Of a stretch of 64,000 nt of DNA, positions 17,797 through 26,236 are shown in pieces. The notes under the pieces are model-generated. The model saw only the letters and a list, made by a program, of their open reading frames with translations. It was not told where the DNA came from and ran no database searches. Position numbers and translations under genes: made by a program. The DNA lies in the NCBI GenBank assembly GCA_022773825.1, contig JALFOF010000084.1, positions 1 to 64,000 on the forward strand, in the 5' to 3' direction. Source of the stretch: Prevotella sp. Its GTDB lineage: Bacteria; Bacteroidota; Bacteroidia; Bacteroidales; Bacteroidaceae. Positions within the stretch are counted from its first letter, which is position 1. Each line of letters opens with the position of its first letter.

Positions 17797-19221
17797 TTAC
17801 ATGTTCTCTGCCATAAGAATAGCTCTGCGCAGTGCTCCGAGCTTGTTGTTCACTTCCTGCAATTCATATTCTTCATCGCTTTTTGCCACGATGCCTCCAC
17901 CAGCTTGGAACCACAGTTCGCCGTTGCGGCTCACGAATGTGCGTATCGTGATAGCTTGATTTAGCGTGCGGTTAAAGCCAATGAAACCGATACATCCGCC
18001 GTATGCTCCACGGTTGTGTGGCTCATATTCGGATATCAGTTGCATGGCACGTACCTTTGGAGCTCCTGATAGGGTGCCGGCAGGGAAGGTGTCGATGAAC
18101 GCCTTTATGGGGTCTGCTCCTTTGTCGAGCTTTCCGCTGACGCGGCTTACAAGGTGTATGACGTGTGAATAATACTGCATATCCTTGTAGAAATCCACCT
18201 TTACATTGTGACAATTCCGTGACAAGTCGTTGCGTGCAAGGTCAACCAGCATCACGTGCTCCGCATTCTCCTTGGCATCGTTACGTAGGTATTCCGCGTT
18301 CCTGCGGTCTTGCTCCGCGTTGCCAGTGCGTTTTGTTGTTCCTGCAATGGGGTCTATATATGCAAAGTATTCCCCATTGTCGTTTATTGTTATGCGGTAA
18401 TGCGTCTCTGGTGACGAGCCGAATATGCGGAATCCACCGAAGTCGAAGTAGAACAGGTATGGTGAGGGGTTTATGCTACGCAGAGCGCGATAGAGTTTGA
18501 AGTCGTCCCCCTCATACTGTTGTACAAATCGGCGTGACAACACAATCTGGAACACATCGCCACGCAGGCAGTGCTTAATGCCCTTGCGTATGTTTGCTTT
18601 GTGCTCCTCGTCTGTCAGTGGCGAGGTGGTGTCGCCGATGGGGTGGAAACTGTATGGCTGCACGTTGGCTTTGTTCATTCTTACCATCAGCTTCTCTATT
18701 TGTTCCGTGCCGTTAGCAGTCGTGTCTCCTTCTTCCGTGAGTGTTATAATAATCATTTTATTGTTGAAATGGTCGAACACTATCACGTCGCGGAAGAAGA
18801 TATAGAGCATATCCGGAGCGTCATTCTTTGCCATTGTAGTGTCTTTCACCGCTATATCCTCAAAATATCTTACGGCATTGAAGGCGGTGTAGCCATACAG
18901 TCCGCAGTATTCCGCGCAGTCACCGGTGATGGCGAAACGGTTTATGAAGTCATTGATGGCATTGTCTGAGCGGTAGTCGTGGTTTACGGCGTGGCGCACC
19001 GTTGTGCCATCGGGGTAGGAGCAGACGGCCTCGCCGTGGCTGATGCTGACAGATGCCACGGGGTTTAGTCCTATGAAAGACCGCGAGTTGTCTTTCTCGT
19101 GATAGTCAGAGCTCTCCATCAGCGCAGACTGCGGATAGATGTCCCTAAGACGCATATATACGCTCACAGGCGTATAGAGGTCCGCAAGGATAGTCTTGGT
19201 TGTTGTTTTGTATCTGAACAT
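17797..19221 (-). CDS. trpE: Anthranilate synthase component I
   Basis: 474 residues; converts chorismate and ammonia to anthranilate. The N-terminal segment ALMESSDYHEKDNSRSFIG holds the tryptophan feedback site (LxES type). The chorismate-binding domain has FQIVLSRRF, FGSSPETHYRI, PIAGTTKRTGN, LVDLARNDLSRN and the C-terminal GGCIGFIGFN plus FQAGGGIVAKSD motifs. It is preceded by about 200 bases holding a TTTGGTGG repeat hairpin and no clear promoter, so it is probably read through from trpB. Confidence 0.97.
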   Translation of the reverse strand: MFRYKTTTKTILADLYTPVSVYMRLRDIYPQSALMESSDYHEKDNSRSFIGLNPVASVSISHGEAVCSYPDGTTVRHAVNHDYRSDNAINDFINRFAITGDCAEYCGLYGYTAFNAVRYFEDIAVKDTTMAKNDAPDMLYIFFRDVIVFDHFNNKMIIITLTEEGDTTANGTEQIEKLMVRMNKANVQPYSFHPIGDTTSPLTDEEHKANIRKGIKHCLRGDVFQIVLSRRFVQQYEGDDFKLYRALRSINPSPYLFYFDFGGFRIFGSSPETHYRITINDNGEYFAYIDPIAGTTKRTGNAEQDRRNAEYLRNDAKENAEHVMLVDLARNDLSRNCHNVKVDFYKDMQYYSHVIHLVSRVSGKLDKGADPIKAFIDTFPAGTLSGAPKVRAMQLISEYEPHNRGAYGGCIGFIGFNRTLNQAITIRTFVSRNGELWFQAGGGIVAKSDEEYELQEVNNKLGALRRAILMAENM

Positions 19222-19289
19222 TTGTGTTTTTTTTTTTGTTGTTTGGTTGAGGGCTTTTCTCGGGCTGACGCCCGAGACACAGGGGCGGG

Positions 19290-19424
19290 GGGATTGGTTG
19301 TTTGGTGGTTTGGTGGTTTAGTGGTTTGGTGGTTTAGTGGTTTGGTGGTTTGGTGGTTTGGTCGCTTGGTCGCCTATTGCATCCAACTAAACCACTAAAC
19401 CACCAAATCACTAAACAACTAAAA
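19290..19424. repeat. GGTTTGGTGG-type repeat hairpin between trpB and trpE
   Basis: Six to seven copies of an imperfect 8- to 10-base unit (TTTGGTGGTT / TTTAGTGGTT) from about 19294 to 19360 face their complement (AACTAAACCACTAAACCACC, 19384-19403), so the RNA can form a long G-U-rich hairpin. It lies inside the trp operon. It is a member of the dispersed AGGTT/GGTTT hairpin family. Confidence 0.75.
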
Positions 19425-20606
19425 TCACATATTCGCAAGATAGGTATCGAGGTCTTTGTCGCCGCGGCCAGAGACTGTCAGCACCACTACGTCTTCCTTC
19501 TTGAACTGTGGTGCGACCTTTGGCAGCAGTGCGAGGGCATGGGCTGACTCCAGTGCCGGTATGATACCCTCAAGTCGTGTCAGCTCAAAAGCGGCGCGCA
19601 GAGCCTCGTCGTCATTGGCAGGTAGCACCTGCGCGCGTCCCGTATCATAGAGGTTGCAGTGTATAGGTCCGGTGCCGGGGTAGTCAAGTCCTGCGGATAT
19701 AGAATAAGGTTCTATAATCTGCCCATCCTCTGTCTGCATCAACTTTATTCGAGAGCCGTGCAATATGCCCGTTGTGCCCACCTGCATGGAAGCAGCGGTC
19801 TTGTCTGTTTCCACGCCCATGCCTCCAGCTTCGCCGAGGATAATCTTCACCCGCTCATCGTTGATGTAGTGGTATATCGTACCTGCGGCGTTGGAGCCAC
19901 CGCCCACGCATGCCATGAGGTAGTCGGGGTAGTCGCGTCCAATCTTCTCTTCCAACTGCCATTTTATCTCTTCTGATATAACACTCTGTAGCCGTGCCAC
20001 AAGGTCAGGGTAGGGATGTGGTCCTACCGTACTGCCTATGATGTAGAAGGTGTCGGCAGGATGACTGCACCAGTCGCGTATAGCCTCGTTAGTGCCGTCT
20101 TTGAGCGTCATGTTTCCGCTCTCCACTGGGTGCACCGTGGCTCCCAGCATCTTCATCCTCTCCACGTTGACGTGTTGTCGCTGCACGTCCAGCGCACCCA
20201 TATACACCGTGCATGGCATATCCATCAGTGCGCATACCGTGGCGGTGGCAACGCCATGCTGTCCTGCACCTGTTTCGGCAATGATGCGTTTCTTGCCCAT
20301 CTTCTTGGCAAGGAGAATCTGTCCCAACGCATTGTTTATCTTGTGTGCCCCCGTGTGGTTAAGGTCTTCACGCTTCAGGTAGAGCTGACAGCCGTATTTC
20401 TCCGACATACGCTTTGCGAAGTAGAGTGGAGAGGGGCGGCCCACGTAGTCTTTCAGCAGGGCGTGAAACTCTGTCTTGAACTCTTCGCTCTCAAGGATGG
20501 GGCGGTAAGCCTTTTTGAGGTCCTCCACCGTCTTGTATAATATTTCCGGTATATAAGCTCCGCCGTAGTTTCCGTAGAAGCCGTCTTCATTGACATCGTA
20601 GTTCAT
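19425..20606 (-). CDS. trpB: Tryptophan synthase beta chain
   Basis: 393 residues, normal length. PLP-dependent; joins indole and serine. Conserved N-terminal [13 protein letters not shown], the ammonia/PLP site [19 protein letters not shown] with the Schiff-base lysine, [23 protein letters not shown] and SGRGDKD at the C-terminus. I use ATG 20606 ([12 protein letters not shown]); the longer frame adds an unconserved basic stretch. It follows trpA after 286 bases that hold 22-bp repeats. Confidence 0.97.
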   Translation of the reverse strand: MNYDVNEDGFYGNYGGAYIPEILYKTVEDLKKAYRPILESEEFKTEFHALLKDYVGRPSPLYFAKRMSEKYGCQLYLKREDLNHTGAHKINNALGQILLAKKMGKKRIIAETGAGQHGVATATVCALMDMPCTVYMGALDVQRQHVNVERMKMLGATVHPVESGNMTLKDGTNEAIRDWCSHPADTFYIIGSTVGPHPYPDLVARLQSVISEEIKWQLEEKIGRDYPDYLMACVGGGSNAAGTIYHYINDERVKIILGEAGGMGVETDKTAASMQVGTTGILHGSRIKLMQTEDGQIIEPYSISAGLDYPGTGPIHCNLYDTGRAQVLPANDDEALRAAFELTRLEGIIPALESAHALALLPKVAPQFKKEDVVVLTVSGRGDKDLDTYLANM

Positions 20607-20668
20607 GTTTGTTGATATTTTTTGTTTTCTTACACTTGGTCTCGTTAATGTTTTTATCCTTTCCAATC

Positions 20669-20756
20669 GCAATAGCTATGCTTTAGCATTGTAATAGCTA
20701 TGCTTTAGCATTGTAATCGCTACGCTTTAGCATTGTAATCGCTATGCTTTTACTTC
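20669..20756 (+). repeat. 22-bp repeat array, four tandem units
   Basis: Four head-to-tail 22-base units at 20669, 20691, 20713 and 20735, each of the form G(T/C)AAT(A/C)GCTA(T/C)GCTTT followed by AGCATT or TACTTC. Same family as the arrays near 8.8, 34.2, 42.2, 53.1 and 61.9 kb. It lies in the trpA-trpB gap. Confidence 0.9.
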
Positions 20757-20760
20757 AGGT

Positions 20761-20880
20761 ATGGTGGTTGTCGGTTTTGGGGCTTTGGTCGCTTGGGATA
20801 ATCATGAGACTCCTCACTCTGTCTTACCACCTCGCTTGCAAAGAGCTAACGACCTGCAACCTAACACCTATAACCTAAAC
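20761..20880. repeat. AGGTT-type imperfect hairpin in the trpA-trpB gap
   Basis: GGTATGGTGGTTGTCGGTTT at the left is roughly complementary to the right arm with ACCTGCAACCTAACACC and TATAACCTAAACC. Pairing is imperfect. It resembles the better-preserved hairpins at 31948-32020, 54710-54852 and 56894-56940. Confidence 0.5.
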
Positions 20881-20892
20881 CTTTATCCCTTT

Positions 20893-21669
20893 TCACTTCC
20901 CCAGCGCGTCATACAGTTTGTCTATTGCCAACTCTGCGTCGCCGTTGGTTTCCGCCAGCAGTTGCACGAATTTACTGCCAATTATAGCCCCTGCGGCGTT
21001 TTGCTGCGAAGACTCCAGCGTCTGTTTGTTGCTGATGCCGAAGCCTATCATGCGCGGGTTACGCAGGTTCATGGCATTGATGCGTTGGAAATACTCCTGT
21101 TTCGCCTCGTCAAACGATTTTTGCGCCCCTGTGGTGCTGGCGGAACTTACCATATAGATGAAACCGTCCGTATGCTCGTCAATGAACCTTATGCGCTCTT
21201 CTGACGTCTCTGGTGTGATGAGCATGATGAAGCGTAAGTCGTATTTGTCGGCAATGGGCTTCAGTTCCAGGTAGTCTTTGAAAGGCAGGTCGGGTATTAT
21301 GGCTCCGCTGACCCCACATTCCACGCACGACTTGCAGAAATTTTCCACGCCATACTGTAAGATGACGTTGAGATATCCCATAAGTATCAGCGGAATACGC
21401 ACCTCGTCTTTGATGGCTTTCAGTTGCTCGAAGATTTTGCGAAGTGATGTCCCGTTGCGTAATGACTGCGTGGCTGCCTGCTGTATCACAGGGCCGTCAG
21501 CCATGGGGTCAGAGAAAGGCACTCCCACTTCTATCATGTCTATCCCCCTTCTTTGTAGGGTCTTGATAACGTTTCCTGTGCACTCCAGAGTAGGATGTCC
21601 GGCGCAGAAGTATAGCGACAGCAGTTTCCTGTCCTTATTGTCTGCAAAAAGTTTGTTTATCTTGTTCAT
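20893..21669 (-). CDS. trpA: Tryptophan synthase alpha chain
   Basis: 258 residues, TIM barrel. It cleaves indole-3-glycerol phosphate to indole and glyceraldehyde 3-phosphate and passes indole to TrpB. The two catalytic acids are visible: Glu in [18 protein letters not shown] and Asp in GAIIPDLPF. The phosphate site is in [11 protein letters not shown] and GAIIGSKFV. It starts 13 bases after trpF. Confidence 0.97.
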   Translation of the reverse strand: MNKINKLFADNKDRKLLSLYFCAGHPTLECTGNVIKTLQRRGIDMIEVGVPFSDPMADGPVIQQAATQSLRNGTSLRKIFEQLKAIKDEVRIPLILMGYLNVILQYGVENFCKSCVECGVSGAIIPDLPFKDYLELKPIADKYDLRFIMLITPETSEERIRFIDEHTDGFIYMVSSASTTGAQKSFDEAKQEYFQRINAMNLRNPRMIGFGISNKQTLESSQQNAAGAIIGSKFVQLLAETNGDAELAIDKLYDALGK

Positions 21670-21682
21670 TGTTATAGTTTGT

Positions 21683-22372
21683 TTAATCCTTGATTTGGTG
21701 TATGAAAGTCCTCAGTCTCTCTGTGTCTTTCAAGGCAGGAGCCGTCTCAAACCTTGAGTTTATGTCTATGCCGATGCACCTCGGGTGGTTGAAGACTTTT
21801 ATGCGTTCCGCGTCCTCTGGTCCTATGCCCCCGGAAAGCAGGAAGGGTGTATCGCCATCGTAACCGTTTAGCACCGACCAGTCGAACTGCTTGCCTGACC
21901 CTCCCATGCTTTCGCACTTAGTGTCGAAGAGGAACAGGTCAACGTGCCCGGCGTATTCACGCCATCGTTTCACGTCGTCCGCCTCGCGTATGCTCAGAGC
22001 CTTGATAATCCTTACGTTGGGCAGGATGTCGGGCACGAGTGTTCTTCGAAGGTTGTCTATGTAGATGGTGCTCTCGTTACCGTGCAGTTGTATGTAGTCA
22101 AGGCGGTAGTTGTAGGCGCAGGTCACCACAGTCTGTGGCATCTCGTTCACGAAGACGCCCACGAGTGCAGGCTGCTTCTGGTTCGTTTCAGCTGGCGTAC
22201 CGTCGGTGTCCAGCTGACATGGCAGGTTGGGCATTGTCCCTGCGTTAACATTAATGGTACCGACATATCTGGGACTTTTGGGCCAGAAGATAAGTCCCAT
22301 GTAGTCAATGCCGAGTTCCTTTACTGCGTGTATGTTCTCCGGGTCACGCATTCCGCATACTTTTATCTGCAT
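21683..22372 (-). CDS. trpF: Phosphoribosylanthranilate isomerase
   Basis: 229 residues. N-terminal [12 protein letters not shown] with the general-base Cys, [21 protein letters not shown], the catalytic Asp in [15 protein letters not shown] and the phosphate loop [12 protein letters not shown] with the end [10 protein letters not shown]. It performs the Amadori rearrangement of PRA to CdRP. About 40 bases separate it from trpC. Confidence 0.96.
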   Translation of the reverse strand: MQIKVCGMRDPENIHAVKELGIDYMGLIFWPKSPRYVGTINVNAGTMPNLPCQLDTDGTPAETNQKQPALVGVFVNEMPQTVVTCAYNYRLDYIQLHGNESTIYIDNLRRTLVPDILPNVRIIKALSIREADDVKRWREYAGHVDLFLFDTKCESMGGSGKQFDWSVLNGYDGDTPFLLSGGIGPEDAERIKVFNHPRCIGIDINSRFETAPALKDTERLRTFIHQIKD

Positions 22373-22411
22373 ATTGAAGTGTGTTTACGGTGGTAATTTA
22401 TAGTCCCCACC

Positions 22412-23200
22412 TTATATCTTTCTTATAAACTCCGCGAGCGTAGCCCCTGGGTCGGCAGTTTTCATGAAGTTCTCGCCTATCAGGAAACCGTTGAAGCCAG
22501 CCAAGCGAAGCTCACGCACGGTGTCGGGGTTGCTTATTCCGCTTTCACTAACCTTGCACGCACCCTTTGGCAGCAGCTCCGCCAGCCGGAAAGAGTTTTC
22601 CACCTTCGTGATGAAAGTGCCGAGGTTACGGTTGTTTATGCCGTACATGTCTGGGGAAAGGGCTGCGTATTCCAGTTCCGTCTCGCTGTGCATCTCCAGC
22701 AGTACCTCCATGCCGAGAGCGTGGGCTTTGTTTATTAGCGTGTCGCACTTCGTCTTGCTTAGGCAGGCTGCGATGAGCAGTACCGCTGACGCGCCGTACA
22801 GGCGGGCTTGGAGCAGCTGGTATTCATCGATTACGAAGTTCTTGTACAGCACAGGTGCCGTCACGCCTGACTGTCGCGCAGTGGTGATGAAACTGTCTTT
22901 GCCGCCGAAGTAACGGCTGTCGGTGAGGATGCTCAACGCTGCCGCACCGTTGTCTTGGTAGGCTTTGGGGATAAGGTCGGCCTTGCCGTCTTCTTTTATC
23001 CACCCTTTTGAGGGCGATTTGCGTTTGAACTCGGCTATGATGCCAGTGTCGCTACCCATCAGAGCCGCGCGCATAGACGGTATATTCGTAGCGGGTAGGG
23101 CCTCCACCTCTTTGACGAGCAAGTCCATTGGCTTGGCAGCCTTGAAGTCTCGCAACTCGCCGCGCTTGTGTTCTACTATTTCTGCAAGGATGTCTTTCAT
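22412..23200 (-). CDS. trpC: Indole-3-glycerol phosphate synthase
   Basis: 262 residues. Conserved IIAEFKRKSPSKGWI with the catalytic Lys, ALSILTDSRYFGGKDSFI, VLYKNFVIDEYQL, LLEMHSETEL with the catalytic Glu, GINNRNLGTF and SESGISNPDTV. It closes the indole ring from CdRP. The start ATG overlaps the trpD stop by 4 bases (ATGA), implying translational coupling. Confidence 0.97.
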   Translation of the reverse strand: MKDILAEIVEHKRGELRDFKAAKPMDLLVKEVEALPATNIPSMRAALMGSDTGIIAEFKRKSPSKGWIKEDGKADLIPKAYQDNGAAALSILTDSRYFGGKDSFITTARQSGVTAPVLYKNFVIDEYQLLQARLYGASAVLLIAACLSKTKCDTLINKAHALGMEVLLEMHSETELEYAALSPDMYGINNRNLGTFITKVENSFRLAELLPKGACKVSESGISNPDTVRELRLAGFNGFLIGENFMKTADPGATLAEFIRKI

Positions 23201-24192
23201 GAGTTTACCTCCACATATTTCTTCAGAGCTTGGTATGCCCTGCCGCTTTCAATAGACTCGCGCGCTATGGCTATGCACTCCGCAATGTCCTTCCCGCCCT
23301 CGTAAACCTGTATGGCAAAGGCTGCGTTGGCTATTACCACATTCTTCTGGGCGGTGGTTGACTTGTTCTCCAGCACGTTGTCGAATATCTGCATGGCCTC
23401 CTCTTTGGTGTCTCCACCGCGTAACTCGCTCGCCTGTGCCACTGGCAGACCGATGTCAGAGGGTGAGAAGATACGCTCGTAGTTGTTTGTTGTTACCTTG
23501 AAGTTGCCTGTAAGAGAAATCTCATCGTAACCGTCTATGGAGTTTTCTATGCTGTAATCAACACCCAATTTCTGATAGACACTATTGTAAAGGCGCATTT
23601 GGTCGAGTGTCGCTACGCCCAGCAACTGGCACTTTGGCTGTGAGGGGTTGACGATGGGGCCGAGCAGATTGAAGATAGTGGGGAAGGAGATGTTCTTCCT
23701 TATCGGCGTCACGAACTTCATAGCTCGTGCGAAGAGCGGGGCGTGGAGATACACAAAATTGCTTTCGTTGATGCTACGGTTGAGCTGGTCGATATCGTTG
23801 GTGAATTTCACACCGTGCATCTCTATCACATTGGAAGCTCCTGATACGGATGTAGCCGCATAATTGCCATGTTTTGCCACTTTGTAGCCAGCCCCAGCCA
23901 CGACGAAGCATGAGCAGGTGGATATGTTAAACGTATTCTTCTGGTCACCGCCAGTGCCTACGATGTCAATGTAGCGCGGTGCGTCGAGTATGGCGGGGAC
24001 ACCTGTTGCGAGTATGCCGTCGCGGAAGCCAAGGAGCTCGTCAACGGTTATTCCGCGCATCTGCAACCCCGTCAGCAAAGCGGCAATCTGCTCTGCGGGA
24101 TATTTCCCTTCTGTGATACCGATGAGAATGTCAAGCATCTCGTGTCGTGTAAGCTTTTCGTGATTAAGCATTTTTGAAAGCAACTGTTTCAT
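23197..24192 (-). CDS. trpD: Anthranilate phosphoribosyltransferase
   Basis: 331 residues. It transfers phosphoribose from PRPP to anthranilate. The glycine-rich PRPP loop DIVGTGGDQKNTFNIST, the anthranilate/PRPP motif KHGNYAATSVSGASNV and the metal-binding GYDEISLTG are all intact. It is the first structural gene of the trp operon, lying about 70 bases downstream of the attenuator terminator. Confidence 0.97.
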   Translation of the reverse strand: MKQLLSKMLNHEKLTRHEMLDILIGITEGKYPAEQIAALLTGLQMRGITVDELLGFRDGILATGVPAILDAPRYIDIVGTGGDQKNTFNISTCSCFVVAGAGYKVAKHGNYAATSVSGASNVIEMHGVKFTNDIDQLNRSINESNFVYLHAPLFARAMKFVTPIRKNISFPTIFNLLGPIVNPSQPKCQLLGVATLDQMRLYNSVYQKLGVDYSIENSIDGYDEISLTGNFKVTTNNYERIFSPSDIGLPVAQASELRGGDTKEEAMQIFDNVLENKSTTAQKNVVIANAAFAIQVYEGGKDIAECIAIARESIESGRAYQALKKYVEVNS

Positions 24193-24260
24193 GTTTCTTC
24201 TTATTTGTTATTGTTTGGTTGTTTGTTTGTCTTCTCGTTGGGAGGAGATGTTATGTGGAT

Positions 24261-24299
24261 AAAAAGAAAGAGGCCTGTCGCGATTAGCAACAGACCTCT
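24261..24299 (-). terminator. Intrinsic terminator of the trp attenuator
   Basis: On the minus strand AGAGGTCTGT (24299-24290) pairs over 10 bp with ACAGGCCTCT (24278-24269), loop TGCTAATCGCG, followed by TTCTTTTT (24268-24261). It lies between the leader peptide and trpD. GAGGC at the leader stop codon (24357-24353) is complementary to GCCTC in the 3' arm and could act as the antiterminator strand; this last point is inference. Confidence 0.85.
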
Positions 24300-24355
24300 C
24301 TGTAAGGTGTATGTATTCTTCTTTTATACGTTCCTGCACCTATGGGGTCAACGCC

Positions 24356-24415
24356 TCACGACTTTGTAAATCTTGAGTTGCGCCACCACCAATATGTGCT
24401 AAATGTAAAGGACAT
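24356..24415 (-). CDS. trpL: trp operon leader peptide with three tandem Trp codons
   Basis: A 19-codon frame, MSFTFSTYWWWRNSRFTKS, starts about 40 bases into the transcript expected from the promoter at 24461-24492 and ends with TGA. Codons 9-11 (24391-24383) are TGG TGG TGG. It is followed by an intrinsic terminator 56 bases later and then trpD. This is the layout of ribosome-mediated attenuation: with Trp-tRNA scarce, a ribosome stalled on the Trp codons would leave the GAGGC at the stop codon free and let transcription continue. The peptide itself needs no function. Confidence 0.88.
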   Translation of the reverse strand: MSFTFSTYWWWRNSRFTKS

Positions 24416-24460
24416 ATTCTTTATTGCTTTATAAGGCTTGATGTTTCAAACCTCTGGGTG

Positions 24461-24492
24461 CAAAATTACAAATAATCATTCAATCACGCAAA
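24461..24492 (-). promoter_or_regulatory. trp operon promoter
   Basis: On the minus strand TTTG (24492-24489), a 20-base spacer and TAATTTTG (24468-24461), a full match to the Bacteroidetes consensus. Transcription should begin near 24454, giving a leader of roughly 260 bases before trpD. It is back to back with the promoter at 24509-24539. Confidence 0.8.
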
Positions 24493-24508
24493 CTTTTTAC
24501 GCATTTTT

Positions 24509-24539
24509 TTTGCAGGCACGGCTTTTTATTGTAATTTTG
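24509..24539 (+). promoter_or_regulatory. Promoter for the secreted YhcH-family gene
   Basis: TTTG (24509-24512), 19-base spacer, TAATTTTG (24532-24539). It lies 34 bases before the start at 24574 and is divergent from the trp promoter, the two -33 boxes being only 16 bases apart. Confidence 0.8.
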
Positions 24540-24573
24540 TGGCAGAAACAAAACTGTTAAATGCTAAGACACT

Positions 24574-25230
24574 ATGAAAAAACTACTTTTATTCGCATGT
24601 CTTCTGGCTATGCCACTGGTTGCGGACGCTAAGAAAAATAATGCCACATCAACTATCAGGCCAGTATATACCAATGAATGTTATGACGCTAAACTACGGA
24701 AGAAGGCCCGGAAATGGATGAAGAAAGGTGAGTGGAGGCAGGGATTTACTGCCGCGGACCCACACGAAACGGTCAATGCAGTGGACTTCTACCTGCAATA
24801 TCAGCGTAATCCCGAACAGTGGAAAAAGTTGTTTGCCTATCTCGCCAAGACGGATTTGCTGGCATTGCCCAAAGGCAAGCATAAGATACCTGACAGTGAT
24901 CTCACGATAAGCGTGGAGGATTCGGAGAATGGACCGTTAGAGAAAAGAAACAGTGAGAGCCATTATCACGGCATAGATTTTCAGTATTGTGTCAAGGGCG
25001 TGGAGCGGTTTGGCATAATAGACCATGTCACTTCAACTCCGAAAAGCAAATACAAGCCTGATGTGATACATTATAACTATGCCAAAGAGCGTGCGCGCTT
25101 TTATGATTCTACGCCCGACAAGTTCTTTATCTTCTTCCCCGGAGACTGGCATATAGCCAAAGTGAATAACGACACGCAAGACCAAAATATCCGTGTATGC
25201 GTCATAAAAGTAAGGTGGATAGAGGAATGA
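24574..25230 (+). CDS. Secreted YhcH/YjgK/YiaL-family (DUF386) protein
   Basis: 218 residues. A clear signal peptide (MKKLLLFACLLAMPLVADA) is followed by a DUF386 cupin-like domain: SHYHGIDFQYCVKGVERFGI and the C-terminal FFIFFPGDWHIAKVNN and VCVIKVRW, with the metal-binding His and Glu/Gln pattern. Cytosolic relatives (EbgC, NanQ/YhcH) are sugar anomerases or beta-galactosidase accessory proteins. A periplasmic version is unusual but is seen in Bacteroidetes. No sugar genes are adjacent, so the substrate is unknown. Confidence 0.85.
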   Translation: MKKLLLFACLLAMPLVADAKKNNATSTIRPVYTNECYDAKLRKKARKWMKKGEWRQGFTAADPHETVNAVDFYLQYQRNPEQWKKLFAYLAKTDLLALPKGKHKIPDSDLTISVEDSENGPLEKRNSESHYHGIDFQYCVKGVERFGIIDHVTSTPKSKYKPDVIHYNYAKERARFYDSTPDKFFIFFPGDWHIAKVNNDTQDQNIRVCVIKVRWIEE

Positions 25231-25272
25231 GACTGTAAATGTATGTCATTAACGAAAAATAGTAGCAGAAAA

Positions 25273-25304
25273 TTTGCTGCAAAGAAAATATTGTAGTATT
25301 TTTG
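25273..25304 (+). promoter_or_regulatory. Promoter for the acidic-tail protein gene
   Basis: TTTG (25273-25276), 20-base spacer, TATTTTTG (25297-25304), 25 bases before the start at 25330. Confidence 0.7.
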
Positions 25305-25329
25305 CACCACTTTTTTAATAAGACAATTT

Positions 25330-26124
25330 ATGAAGGAAAGCAAGACAAGGACACTAAGAGGATTGACAAAGGGTAATGTATGGGATTTGCAGGAGACCGA
25401 CATCTTTATGATGTGGGCAAAGCCTGACAAGGATGATGCAGTGGCAGAACACGCACAACATTACCTCGATGTCATCAGCGCTGCATTCTATCTTGAAGAG
25501 ATAAAGGTGGATAAGCCTGAGATATTGAAGAAATATGAAGACAGGGGAATGCGCATTGGCATCATACACATAAAGGACAAAGACCAGAAGTGGGCAATAA
25601 AGAAACGCCCGATAAATCATGTTACGGACCTTACATACGAGAATATACACCACATTTCCGCTGCGAAACTGCTGGAAGTAATCGACCGTAACTTCGGTGG
25701 AGGATGGGACAGCCTTAACCAAAGCATCAAGGATATAATAGAAAGTGGCTTCGATATCTCTACTACAACACTGCCCAAAGACCGCCTGCACAAACCCGGC
25801 GGACTGTATGAGATAAAGGTTAACGATGGGTATGAGGTGCTCGAGATAGTGAAAGGCGGATGGGTGGAAGCTATTTTCGCCAAGGTTAAGCCTGCTATCA
25901 TAAAGCCAAGGGTGAAGCTGGATGACGACTTCTGCGACAGGAGCACCAATGATGACGAGGATGATGTTGAGGTAAAGGACGACTATTACAGCAACGATGA
26001 AGAGGAGGATGTGCTCGATGACGAGATTTTGACGGAGGAGAGCTATAGGACTACGGTGGAAGAAGACCCGGATGCCCTGTCGCTTGACGCTGCCGACATC
26101 TCTGATGGTGATGACGAATATTGA
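25330..26124 (+). CDS. Conserved-looking cytosolic protein with an acidic tail, unknown function
   Basis: 264 residues with no signal peptide or membrane segment. Residues 1-195 look globular (charged helices such as AEHAQHYLDVISAAFYLEEI and strands such as GIIHIKDKDQKWAIKK; VEAIFAKVKPAIIKPRVKL). Residues 196-264 are highly acidic and low in complexity (runs of D and E such as NDDEDDVEVKDDYYSNDEEE), probably disordered. I do not recognise a family. It has its own promoter and is followed by a strong hairpin, so it is a stand-alone, expressed gene. Confidence 0.8.
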   Translation: MKESKTRTLRGLTKGNVWDLQETDIFMMWAKPDKDDAVAEHAQHYLDVISAAFYLEEIKVDKPEILKKYEDRGMRIGIIHIKDKDQKWAIKKRPINHVTDLTYENIHHISAAKLLEVIDRNFGGGWDSLNQSIKDIIESGFDISTTTLPKDRLHKPGGLYEIKVNDGYEVLEIVKGGWVEAIFAKVKPAIIKPRVKLDDDFCDRSTNDDEDDVEVKDDYYSNDEEEDVLDDEILTEESYRTTVEEDPDALSLDAADISDGDDEY

Positions 26125-26159
26125 TAGTAACTTTACAGTATTAAGTAGATATAAAGGAA

Positions 26160-26197
26160 TCGCCCCCGTTGCATCTTAGAAGATGCGGCGGGGGCGG
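26160..26197 (+). terminator. G+C-rich hairpin between convergent genes
   Basis: CGCCCCCG (26161-26168) pairs with CGGGGGCG (26189-26196) and inside it GCATCTT (26171-26177) pairs with AAGATGC (26180-26186), forming a two-part stem around a tiny AG loop. It sits between the convergent acidic-tail gene and RNase G gene. The 3' flank is only moderately T-rich (GTTTCGCTTCTTG), so it may work in both directions as a weak or factor-aided terminator. Confidence 0.65.
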
Positions 26198-26236
26198 TTT
26201 CGCTTCTTGTAATGATTTTATGCCAATGGGTGTGTA

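Noticed and set aside
19290-19424. Short direct repeats (TTTGGTGG) suggesting a CRISPR or satellite
   Set aside because: Units are 8-10 bases with no unique spacers, and their complement follows directly. It is a hairpin repeat, not a CRISPR.
24261-24415. Riboswitch in the trp leader
   Set aside because: The region is fully explained by a leader peptide with Trp codons and a terminator; no known aptamer pattern is seen.
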